Source: Halocafeteria seosinensis (lineage: Eukaryota > Sar > Bigyra > Bicosoecida). From it: a DNA stretch of 64,000 nucleotides. Position 1 is the stretch's first letter. Each line of letters begins with the position of its first letter. The stretch is from NCBI GenBank assembly GCA_001687465.1, contig LVLI01000308.1, positions 17,390 through 81,389 on the forward strand. Direction: 5' to 3'. Both the position numbers and the translations under genes were made by a program. Below are positions 1-10,300 of the stretch, one piece after another. The notes beneath the pieces are model-generated. The model was not told the DNA's origin, made no database searches, and saw only the letters and a list, made by a program, of their open reading frames with translations.

Positions 1-29
1 CGAATTGTTCTCCTTCTTTGCATTGGCAG

Positions 30-746
30 TATTTTGCTGATGGACCCTCCGGGCTGTTGAACGTCAGTCGTTGTGAGCACAATATGTAAGGATGCCATGG
101 TTTTCATTGGTTCCAATGTTGGGAACTGTTGATTAATGGTGGTTATTGCAGGCCTCTATTCTTTTCTCAACCATACTTTTATCAGGGGGATCCGGGGCTA
201 CGAACCAACGTCAGTTTGGACGCTTCCCCGCCCAATATGAAAGAGAAATACGACACGTGAGTGCCGTCCGATCTGATATTTTTTTGACGTTTGTTTTAAC
301 GTATGTTTCCTGGGGTGGATACGCGCTTTATTTGCAGATATCTAGATATTGAACCCCACAGTGGAACCCCGTTTCGAGTTTCTGAGAGACTGCAACTCAA
401 TGCAAAAATCTCGCATGGACTCTGCTACGATTGTGGCTCTGGGAAGACCTACACGTGCTTCCCGAACACACTGAATGGGACATATTTGCCTTTGATGTGG
501 CTATGGAAGCATGGAGAAATCCCTGATCATTTAGCAAACAAGTTCAAAGACGGGGTATACAGGAACCAGAAGATTGCTACTGGAGTCCTCTATGGTGGCT
601 ACAGCGCCGGAGGCTTGCTCTGTGTCATAGCATTTCTGGTCATATGGTGTGTTTCCCGTCATCGTACTATATCTCCATCCAGCACCTCTAAGAAGTGGGA
701 GGAGTCTTTATACAATGATGGCGCACTTTGTCAATCTCTGCTCTAA
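30..746 (+). CDS. CD36/LIMP-2 family scavenger receptor, 3' part (last three exons)
   Basis: This is the C-terminal part of a class B scavenger receptor, a family of two-TM proteins whose large ectodomain binds lipids or lysosomal cargo. Spliced exons are 30-85, 152-256 and 338-746. The introns are 86-151 (66 nt) and 257-337 (81 nt), both phase 2 with GT-AG ends; an earlier intron ends at base 29. The joined frame reads GLLNVSRCEHNMPLFFSQPY, where the family has a G-L-(D/N)-(V/I)-S-x-C segment followed by P-x-x-x-S-x-P-(H/Y)-F. The next exon opens with YLDIEPHSGTPF, the hallmark YLDIEP-x-(T/S)-G motif, followed by an R-L-Q-(L/V)-N motif and LPLMWLWKHGEIPDHLANKF, the family's P-x-x-W-x-x-x-x-G region. 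A hydrophobic segment (GGLLCVIAFLVIW) near the end is the second TM, followed by a short basic tail. The 5' exons lie before the window. The substrate cannot be read from sequence. Confidence 0.88.
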
Positions 747-963
747 CGAGACACTTCTGGTGCGGGAAGTTACAAGTGCCACTCCCCTAGTTATTACTTG
801 TAGGGTTGGTTTGGTGTTTTGAAAATAAAAATACATGTCTGACTTTCTGCATGCATGTATGGATGCTGAGAGCAAACCCACCGAATAAGGTTACATAACA
901 TGATTGATCTCTCTGGGATAGTTCGCTAACCTACCTACCTACAACGGAGGAAGTACTGTAGTT
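747..963 (+). other. Intergenic gap between receptor and cyclin genes
   Basis: This short spacer of 217 bases holds the 3' UTR of the CD36-like gene and presumably the promoter and 5' UTR of the cyclin gene. I see no coding signal in it and no obvious TATA box. Confidence 0.5.
824..829 (+). terminator. Poly(A) signal AATAAA of the CD36-like gene
   Basis: A canonical AATAAA hexamer lies 78 bases after the receptor stop codon, within an A-rich stretch, on the correct strand. The cleavage site is not visible by eye. Confidence 0.6.
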
Positions 964-1654
964 ATGGCAAGCCCCAGTGGCGATGTATCTTCCCGTCCCC
1001 CGGCAGCCTCTCCCTTTTTAGGAAGCCATCGTAAAGCTTCCTCGAGCCAACATGGCGTGGAACTGCATCCCACCGTGGCGCCTTCGGCTAGTACCATGAA
1101 CACGACCTCCTCTTCCACCAGGGACCGACGCAGCTCTTCGTCAGCCATATTACAAGGCTCTTCTCGAGGCAAACACGGCGAGGACAGCAACATCATACAT
1201 ACTAATGGTGCTAGTAGTGGGGGTGAAAAATTACCAGAGACGACGACAGCTTCCTCCTCGGGAGGAGACGTGGAAGACAGTGTGATTCTGACTTATATAC
1301 ACGGCGATAGCAAGGACAAACAGCAAGACGATAGGCAGACTTCTTCCTCCACGCCGGAAGGCGCCGCCTCCTCCGGAGGCAGCGCTCTTCAACACCATGC
1401 CCAGTTTGTGAGCAATCGGACGGGAGACAGCAAGGAAGACTACTCGACACAGCACCACAGGAAGAGGCGCATTCTGCAGAAGTATGCGCAGTCCAAGAAA
1501 GGAACGGCAAAGCAGGAGTTCCAGAGCTCAGACGCCCTGGCAGATGCACAAGTCCCCTCGCGCCTGAATTATCGACCTCTTGGAGAACGAACAGCCGTGC
1601 TGAATGTACGTAGGAGGCACATATGCACGAAGTTGACAGATGGATTATTTATTG

Positions 1655-1705
<51 letters not shown>

Positions 1706-2944
1706 GCTGTGGGCCCACAACACGATTCTACTGTGAGTCGTCCAAATTATGAGGATGTCTTGAAACGAGTCAGTATTGTTATCTACCAGCATATACGACG
1801 AGGTGAACAGCAGTGTTCGGGACAGGCTCCATGGGACGCATCCCCAGCACTGAGTTCCTCTGGAGACTACGCTTCATCATCAGCCAAGAAAGCCTCACAG
1901 TCGCGGCAGCAGTACCAGCCTCCTGCGTTTGGCGATGATGATCAATGTATGACTGCGTTAGATATTGGAGAAGGAACCTCTGAGTATGATGAGGATACGT
2001 ATCAGGGAGACGAAGATTCCGACTCAGATACCAGCTCGATCGATCCACTAGATCCATGGGATGATCTTGCAGAACTCTACTACAACATATCGGCTCCTCC
2101 TACAAATGGCTTGAATGAAGCGACACTAATTTTTGATGAAGCTAAATATTTGGAATCGCAAATGTATGTAATGTCTTCCCATTATCCGCAGGTGACGTCT
2201 GCTTGGAATGTTGGAGCTCTGGTAAGAAGAATCGCCGGTATTTCGTTTTGTTATCTGGCGTAACATCTTTTTAATGCGACTTCGTATGTTTTGCTTTATT
2301 CGACAGATTGGAAGTCATATATATGTTACTCCAACTGGCAATGATATTTATGACTTCGCCTATCGCATCTTCTCTCGCGCGCATCTAACACCGGAATGTA
2401 GCATCGTTTGCCTGATATATATTGAACGGTTAATGTTTGAATGTGATGTTATCCTTCTCTCCAGAAACTGGCGACCTATTGTCATATGTGGACTGCTGCT
2501 GGCAAGCAAGGTTTGGCAAGATATTGGGGCGCTGAATCGCGAATTCTCTGACGCGTTCCCTGAGTTCCCTCTGGCGTCTATAAGTTGGATGGAGCAGGAG
2601 TTTGTTCGATTGCTGAAGTTCGACCTCTGCATCTCCGGCAGCGTTTACGCCAAATACTACTTTGCTCTGCGAGCTCTCCCAGAGAAACGAAACTTCCGTC
2701 GACGATATGTCAACCTGTTTGCCAATTACGCTCCTGGACAAAACGCAATCGAGGAGAAAAGCATGAATCTGGAGGCTCTGTATTCTAAGAGCATGTAAAT
2801 GACTGTAATGCAGTTGCCAAACCATAATATACATTGTATTGCTACGTTTCTTCCTCCTTCAACAGGTCTGATGAAGTTACTCCGGACTTTACATGTTGCC
2901 TTTATGGAATCTACAACGTACACTGCCTTAGAGGATCATTTTGA
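964..2944 (+). CDS. Cyclin-Y-like cyclin, four exons
   Basis: This is a cyclin of the cyclin Y group, which in animals activates PFTAIRE/PCTAIRE kinases (CDK14/CDK16). Exons are 964-1605, 1706-2221, 2307-2794 and 2866-2944, giving about 574 aa; animal cyclin Y is about 340 aa. Exon 2 carries DSTVSRPNYEDVLKRVSIVI, matching the DDSTVSxPN pre-box motif of cyclin Y. Exon 3 carries the cyclin box: LTPECSIVCLIYIERLM, NWRPIVICGLLLASKVWQD and SVYAKYYFALRAL, all close to cyclin Y. Two regions are unusual: a 214-residue Ser-rich N-terminus, and an acidic D/E/S-rich insertion of roughly 140 residues between the pre-box motif and the box. I see no N-terminal myristoylation Gly like that of animal cyclin Y. 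The last intron (2795-2865, phase 2) is my choice; if it is not spliced, the protein stops at 2796-2798. Introns 1 and 2 are phase 0. Confidence 0.85.
1606..1705 (+). other. Intron 1 of the cyclin-Y-like gene
   Basis: This 100-nt phase-0 intron has donor gtacgt and ends in a (TG)n-cag acceptor. It must be removed: its length is not a multiple of three, and the exon 1 and exon 2 frames only join after splicing. It lacks an ordinary polypyrimidine tract, whose place is taken by a dinucleotide repeat. Confidence 0.8.
1655..1702 (+). repeat. Compound microsatellite (TA)9(TG)15
   Basis: Nine TA units (1655-1672) run directly into fifteen TG units (1673-1702). The tract ends three bases before the exon, abutting the CAG acceptor of cyclin intron 1. 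Its length is likely to vary between individuals or alleles. Confidence 0.95.
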
Positions 2945-3541
2945 AACAGTTTTGAACTTCGCACAATGAAAATGCCATGTTCGAAGTACTCTGGTGCATC
3001 GTACGTGTTACAAGGATGGACCGTTCCGGCTTGTTGCGGGAGCTGGTTTTGCCGGTCATGTCCCATCTGGATGGAAGTTCCCGGCTTGTGCGGGATCTGG
3101 TCATGCCCCGCGGAGACTGTCTGGTCTGACGCCGTGCCTTTCACCATCCGCGAACTGGTGTTCACCACAAGTCATGAATTCTCTAGATTGTTTTCCTGCT
3201 GGAACTTAACTTGGTAATGAGTAATCTGCACTCTTTTCCTATACCTTGGTACAGAGTGTATACCGTGTTTAGTCCCTCCTGTTGTCCTCTTGGCGTTGGG
3301 TAACGCCTATCGCACTACTTTTACTTTTGGAAAATCCCCCATTTCTTCCCTTTTATACATTTGTTCTGCATATTTAAGCGATAATATTCACTAGCGATTT
3401 TGTTAGCACTCTTTGGTCTGGGTTGTCCGCAGAAGCATACCTGCAGCGGACAGCAAGAGTGAGTTGTCGAAATTGGCTACCACCGCAACAATTATTATAA
3501 GCTATCCGCAGGACCAGAACCGCTGTCCCTTAGCAAACGGG
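2945..3541. other. Intergenic region, no convincing gene
   Basis: About 600 bases lie between the cyclin stop and the next candidate start. Short open frames occur (for example 2966-3217 +) but show no recognisable family, splice structure or consistent codon choice. Two imperfect copies of a GGCTTGTxGCGGGA-type segment sit at about 3020-3115. The rest should hold the cyclin 3' UTR and upstream sequence of the next gene. Confidence 0.4.
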
Positions 3542-4079
3542 ATGACGTTGCTCCTATACAGACGAAGACCCTTCGAAGCACAGACAGTGTTCTTGCTAGC
3601 CGTCTTAATGGTAGCACTTGTTCGCTGTCACTGTGTACGACTTGATGGACTGGCGGACGTAGCAACGGACTTTCGCCATGGGAAAGCGGACCGTGCCGGT
3701 GACATGTACGGGGCTGAAACAAGGGCTACCGACTACAGTGATAGGTATTGCGGCATTGATGCTAATGATTGCTGTAGTTTTAAGTAAGTCTGATTCTTGA
3801 AAAAATGTCACTTGTGCTCTCGGAATGACTTAGATGGCGGTATGTACTTCGCCTGATTCTTGCAGTGCTTTGTCGGAAGGTAACACAGCTAGGAGCGAGA
3901 TGGGTGTTTCCCATAGCAAACCACCCGATAGTGAACAAGGTATTGATCCCTGCGACACTGGACCTACGTACCGGTATGCCAAACGCTGGGTCGGCATCGA
4001 TCTAAGACCGCCCAAGGAATCAGTGAATATGTTGGGAACTAGTGTTATTGATGATGCGGAACTCTTCGAAAACTTGTAA
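3542..4079 (+). CDS. Possible small secreted protein, two exons, family unknown
   Basis: I do not recognise this gene. Exon 1 (3542-3783) starts with ATG and a signal-peptide-like stretch (TVFLLAVLMVALVRCHC), then a short Asp-rich segment with Cys residues. A good donor (gtaagt at 3784) and acceptor (ttgcag ending 3865) define an 82-nt phase-2 intron. Exon 2 (3866-4079) continues the same frame to TAA, for about 151 aa in all. The stop codon overlaps another perfect gtaagt donor (4076-4081). The exon may therefore be internal and splice on, for example to an acceptor ending at 4190, whose next codons read LNLEG in the frame of the giant gene's first exon. In that case this would be an alternative 5' end of the giant gene. 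Protein-level evidence is weak. Confidence 0.35.
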
Positions 4080-4377
4080 GTTTCTCATTACAGGAAAGTC
4101 AAAGTGACAGTTTACTACGTGAGCACTGTGACCCAGACTCTTAGACAACAATTATCAGGTTAGCACTAACAAATTCCACCTGGAGTCCAGGAACCTTGAA
4201 GGGGTAGCTCAAACTGGCTGCTCATTAGGGGATAGCATCCCTAGTGTATGCAGTTGGGTGTACATGCAATCCCCAACGCCAACGAAGAAATATTCGCGGT
4301 ACTCGAGAAAGCAATTTTCTAACACTCTTAGGGATGCTTCGAGGGCGAAACGAGCACACCTGCCGCTTTGCTCCATT

Positions 4378-7300
4378 ATGTTGTTTAGGTTTTTCTTGTT
4401 AAACCCGACAATTTCACCAACAACGCGACTTTTGTTCACTCCTTCTAGCAGAAAGTCAACAAAGTCGTTCTTTATCCTTATATTGCTGGTTGCCTCATTT
4501 AGTGCTTTGGTAGGAGTTGAAGGGGTGACCGAACTAAATATAAGCACATGCTGCGAGTGCAAGAAAGAGTCAGATGGGAGCGATATTGATTGTGATGAAG
4601 TCGGGACTCCCAAGATTCTGATACATTGCAATTGCGATACTGGTGATAGTAATACGAACAGCATGTAAGTTCTAATTAGTTCAGTTGCATTTCAGGAGAT
4701 TTTTTGCATGTCTATAGTGGTTCATGCTTTGTCTGTTACAGCGATTTTAGTGACCACAACCTAACTGCGATTGAGGAGAATGCTTTCGACGACATCCAAT
4801 GTGATGGAAGTTCTTGTAACATAGAAGTGATGTATGTGCCGGTGCCGATGCAGGACCGACCAATTCCCGGTATTATTTAGTTTCATGATTGTGCCTGCTG
4901 CAGTCATCTTGAGGGTAACAGTCTAAGGACACTGCCTGACGATCTATTTAAGAAGTTGTTGGATTCGTTGGTCGAATTGTACGCTTATTGCGCCGTCCTC
5001 GTTTGTGGCTATGACATTTTTACCATACACTGGCACCGCAGACGGCTAAATTCGAATAACTTGGAAAACATACCCAGGGATAGCTTTATTACAGACAGTG
5101 GTAATCTTCAATGCTTCGACATTCTGTAAGTGTTGCTTGATTTTGATAACTAAAGACCCAGAATGTTCACAAGTTTTCCGTTGTTCAGCCATTTGGATGA
5201 AAACCCTGGATATGACCAATCAAACTGTGGACAATCCTTCACGGAATTTGAAGTGGTTGCTGAAACTGACAGTAGTGGTTGCACATCAGTAGAATTTTGT
5301 GCTTACGTAGCCACCCCAACTCCTTCTCCAACGGGCACACCAACCAGTTCTCAGTCCTCGACTGGGACGCCTTCCAACACAGGTACTCCCACGCAGACAT
5401 CAACTCCTTCGTCCACAGTCACGCCTACTGGTTCCAGCACGTCAACTCCAAGTGAGACACCTACCACAAGCAACACAGGCACTCCTTCACAAACTGGAAC
5501 TCCTTCCGTTACTGGAACTCCGTCTCAGACTGGGACTCCGACTCCTTCGGAGACCATGACTGGCACACCGTCTGTAACGGCAACGTCCTCGGAGACTCCA
5601 TCGACTACTACGACTGCTACTATTTCTCCGGGGTTTCTCATACCCTGTAACTTTTTACTCGATTTGCCCCAGCATGAACCTAACCACGGGCGTGAGTGTA
5701 GTTTTGACGACCGATTTCTGTTAGTACCTGAAGGTGAAAGCTGCTACTTGGAAGAGGGTGTGTATGAGACAGATATTATGTGTATTGCCGGCAATCTCAC
5801 AATTCTAGGGAATGCCACTATTCGGGCGCAACGCCATATGCATGTTCTGGAAGGGGGGATTATTGATGGGTTAGGCCGCGGACGGGAGGCAGGAACTTAC
5901 GATCCTCTTTGTGCTCCTGTAATCTCTGATGAGTCATGTGGTGGAGGAAATGGAGGAGATGGAGCTGGCGGCTGCCATGAGGGATGCGGAGATTTTATGT
6001 ATCCGCGTCATCCTGGCAACGGTGGTTTTGGGAGTTCCGCTGGTGCCGGCGGAGCAGCGTTGACCCTCCAAGCTAATGAGACCGAGGAAACATTTATCCA
6101 GATCGATGGAGACGTTACAATGGATGGTTCTGCTGCTCTCACTGGGAAGAGTGGTGGAGGTGCTGGAGGTTCTTTTCTTGCGATTACCTCTAGGTTCGAG
6201 GGAATGGGGACAGTGAGTGCGAACGGAGGTGATGGTGGTCCGGATGATGGAAGTGGTGGAGGCGGTGGCGGTCGAATCTCTGTCTTTACCCTAGACTATC
6301 CCTTTTCCGGGGCTCTACGTGCACGTGGAGGAAATACAGGTGTTGCTGGTGCGCCGGGAACTATTTTCTTACAGAACATATCAATGTCAAGTTTGGCACT
6401 TGGAGTGCGGCACGAAGGTACACCATCCGGGCTGTTTACCCGAATCGTTTCGGCTAGCGGGGGAGTGAGGTATATAGATCATATGTCGTTGGGGGAGGAT
6501 GGAAGAGTGTCGTTTGACGATGCCTTGAATGAGGAGCCGTCTCATGTAGTAGTTGACGTGTTGACTTGGTTCCCTAATGAACCAGCGCTCGTTCGCGCTG
6601 GACGCAACAGTACTGCAACGTTCCTAGCTGATGGTATTGGGGGAGAGTCCAGTTGCTTTAACGCCTCTAACCTAAGCCTCCTTATAGCAGAGGAAGGCTC
6701 TTGCTCACTACCGGTGTGCGTTCTAGCTGACAACGTTGAATGGACCGTCAACGGAACCCTCAAAGGGGTGTCAGTGTTGAGTCTAGACACCAGTGATCTG
6801 TATCTATCCTCCTCGGGTCAAGCCTTTGCGAGTGATGGTGCCGCGGCACCGGGATATTATTTGTTTGAGGAGATACACAGTGCAGCATCAACTATTCATT
6901 CTTTATCTTCAGGCATTGTAGTGGAAGCAACGGAAGACATCGTGCACTTATCACATGCATCTAGAATCCTTTTCAATGGGATCCTTCGGATTATAGCAGC
7001 CGGTACCTTCAGACTTGATGATGGGAGTGAGGTGAATGGGGCAGGCACAGGAAAGAGCGCGTCGAAAGCAATTTCCGATTGCACGGTTGCCGTTTGGCCT
7101 CAGGGTGGCGCTTATGGGGGATTTGAGGGTAATGGTACTCATGGCTCCTGTGGTTCCCTTGTGTGGCCCGTTCTACCCGGCAATGGTGGTGCTGGTGTCG
7201 ACGAGGGAGGAAGCGGGGGAGGTTCTCTCCAAATCGAAGCTTTTGAGGTGATAATTGACGGCATCCTAAATTCGAATGGAGACGAGGGTTTATCTGACGA

Positions 7301-10300
7301 GTCGGACTGTACCTCATCTGGTAGCGGCGGATCCGGAGGAAGCATTTTGATACAGACGGAAAACCTCAGCGGCAGCGGATATATGTCTGTGAATGGAGGT
7401 GATTCGGCAGCTTGCCCGTCTTCCTTCGGGTTTGTTCCAGCTGCTGGTTCTGGCGGAAGAATCGCCGTTTATACAATGAATGATTCGTTTGCGGGAATGA
7501 TGCGTTCGTTGGGTGGTCACTCCAGAGGTAGCAGTGGATTGCCTGCGGCGGGCGCCGCAGGCACAGTCTATATGGTCCTTGCCGACGATTCGGAGAGTTT
7601 CAACAAAGTAACCTCTGTTCAGAACCCGCGAGAATGTAGCATTTGTAACATGACTATCCGCTTGACAATTGACAATGACCATCGCTTTACTTGGGATGCC
7701 GATACAGGAGTTGTCACAGACCTGAAGAATGCTCCTGGAAAGCACCTCTCATTTGATCGCTTGAGCATCATGGGAGGGGCCCATGTCTCTTTGGAATCCA
7801 CCGGGATTAGAAAATCTTCCTTTGGAGTTGCTGAGCTCAGCGGAGATCGTACGGGAAGCATCTCTGTGCGTAACGTATCACAACTGGTCTTCACGGCTCC
7901 ACGTCAGCGCTTCGAGCGTTTCACGACAAATATCACCCGAAAGTTTGCTGACGGAGTGTTCTCCCATACACTAACACAATCGCTGCTGATACTTGAGTCA
8001 GTACTTGATCTCAGTGAGGCTCCTATGATATTTGTCCGCTCTGGTGGTAGCATTCACTTTCCTGCCATGACAGTGTTTTCTAGGCCAGTATTAACCCTTG
8101 AAAGGGATACGATCGTGGATTTTCAGGATGTGGTGTCTACGGGAAACTTCTCTTTGACTCTTGACCAGTTTAGTCGGAGCAGTAATCTAGGACAGGGTGA
8201 GTACTCCTTGGGTGAAGTGCAGCTGATGGACTACACTCGAATATATCTGAGCGAGGTCGAAAAAGTGAAGGCTACGTCTTGGGAAATGCTGGACTACACT
8301 ACTGTTTTGTTCGACAACCATTTTTCTCCCTATTTGCAGCTGGATATCTTGCGATCCGTCAGTTTAAGCGAGAATGCCTCATTTCTTGGTATTGGAGGTG
8401 GTATGTTGAGCAATGAGAGCGAACCATTTGACTCTTGCGGAGACTCAACGCAACCGCAAGGATCGGGTGGCATTCATGCTGGGTTCGGTGGGAAATCACG
8501 TATAGATACCACTGTTGCTTGCGGTCACTACGAGCGCCCGTCTAATAGAGGAAGCGGTGGAAGATCAATTGCTGACGCAAATGGAGGCGCCGGAGGTGGC
8601 AGTCTACTGCTTTTTGCCAATGGAACAAGAGGTTCATCTGTTGTGGTTGACGGGGTGTTGGATGTTAGTGGTGAGGACGGGCTGATTGCTTCAAGTGGTG
8701 ATCATGGCAGCGGCGGAGGAGCAGGGGGTAGCTTATTCCTCGTTACCTATTTGCTGGGAGGAAGTGGCGTCATATCGGGAAACGGGGGAATAGGAGCAGA
8801 AGCCGACGCAAGCGGCGGAAGTGGCTCTGGAGGCCGAATATCACTAGTTGCCAGTGAACATTCAGCGTTCGAAGGGACTCTGGAAGCAATAGGAGGAGGA
8901 GGTGCACATCCTGGCGGCGCAGGAACAATTTACGCTGAAGTTAATTCTACGGAAACTGTCACAAGAACCCTCCTTCTAGATAATGGAGGTAAGACCCGGG
9001 CAGACATCGATGAGCTGAGTAGCGTGTCTACTCTTGGTATTGCAGACTCGGTCGAGCTGACTATCGACAAAGTAGAAACAAAGGGTGGGTCTCATTTTGC
9101 GCCGTCGCTGCCTCGACACCCTTTAGATGTGATTAATGTGCTGGTTGGATCTTTCGACGGAGATGGGATAAGCCGGCTCTCTGTGTTCAACGGCTCTCAG
9201 ATGTTTGTCTTCGGAGTCGACAAGGAGGGAGCCATTGATGGCCCTCTGTGGCCTGCAGAAGTAGAAATAGAAACAGGATCTGCATTTCGAACACTACGTC
9301 TGGAACGAAGTTTTGCTACATCTGGTCTTCACGTGGACGACCTGGATGTCTTTGTTGAGCGCGACGGGGCCCTTACTCTACCGGAAAATAGCACGTTCGA
9401 AGACAATTTCGTTGACATCAATGGGAAGATTTCTGGTACCACAAACCTTCATTTGGCTCATAATACTGTGTTGACGCTTGAAGGGTCTTCGTCGTATGGC
9501 TTTGGTGATGTGCTACTGACTGGAAATGCAACGCTAGTATTACATAATATCAGGAGTGTGAGCGCTCGCTCGTTCGACTTACGAGATCTCAGTACTATCA
9601 AAATTGTTAACAATGAGTCAGAAGGCATAACGTTTGAGAGTGCCAAATTCTTCAAGGTGGGTGCAGGCGCAGCTGTTGTTGCTGATGGAGGTGGTATGGC
9701 TGCCGACACTGTGGATCCCAATTCAGACTGCGAGGCTGCATCCTCCGGCAATGTATACGCCACACGGGGTGCTGGAGGGTCACTTGCAGGTCGCGGTGGA
9801 CTATCACTTAGTGGATCCTGTGGTATCTTCAACAATTCGGATCTTCGGGGCAGTGGAGGAGAGAGCATTTTTTCAGTCCGAGGAGGTCGGGGTGGTGGGT
9901 CTATATCCATTGTTGCTGGTTCTGCCGATGGTCTGGTTCAGGTCAACGGGGTAGTCTCATGCGAGGGAGAAGCAGGCTCTTCTAATGGCACGGTATCCAG
10001 CGGAGGAGGCAGCGGTGGTAGCATCGTTGTAGTGGCTCATAGAGTCATCGGTAGCGGTAACATGAGTGTCAGAGGTGGCGCCGGGGGTGGTGCAGGTGAC
10101 GTTATTGGTGGCTCAGGTTCTGGTGGCCGAATTAGTGTTTACAGCAACATAACTGATTTCGAAGGAGAATTGATAGCGTTATCCGATGGAGTTCATCCTG
10201 CCTCTCCTGGGGTGATATTTGTCGAACAAGGGATACTTGGTACTGGGACCTTGACGACCTCTGGGCAATCTTGTACTAGCGACGATTGCTTACACGAAGT

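Noticed and set aside
2165-2192. Possible mini-intron in cyclin exon 2 (gtatgt ... ccgcag)
   Set aside because: Only about 28 nt, far shorter than the other introns here, and the frame is open without removing it.
2966-3217. Open frame after the cyclin gene
   Set aside because: No family, no clear splice context, Cys/Trp-rich composition unlike neighbouring proteins; treated as chance.
4076-4093. Possible 18-nt intron (gtaagt ... tacag)
   Set aside because: Too short to be spliced by the ordinary machinery; a later acceptor near 4190 or simple termination is more likely.
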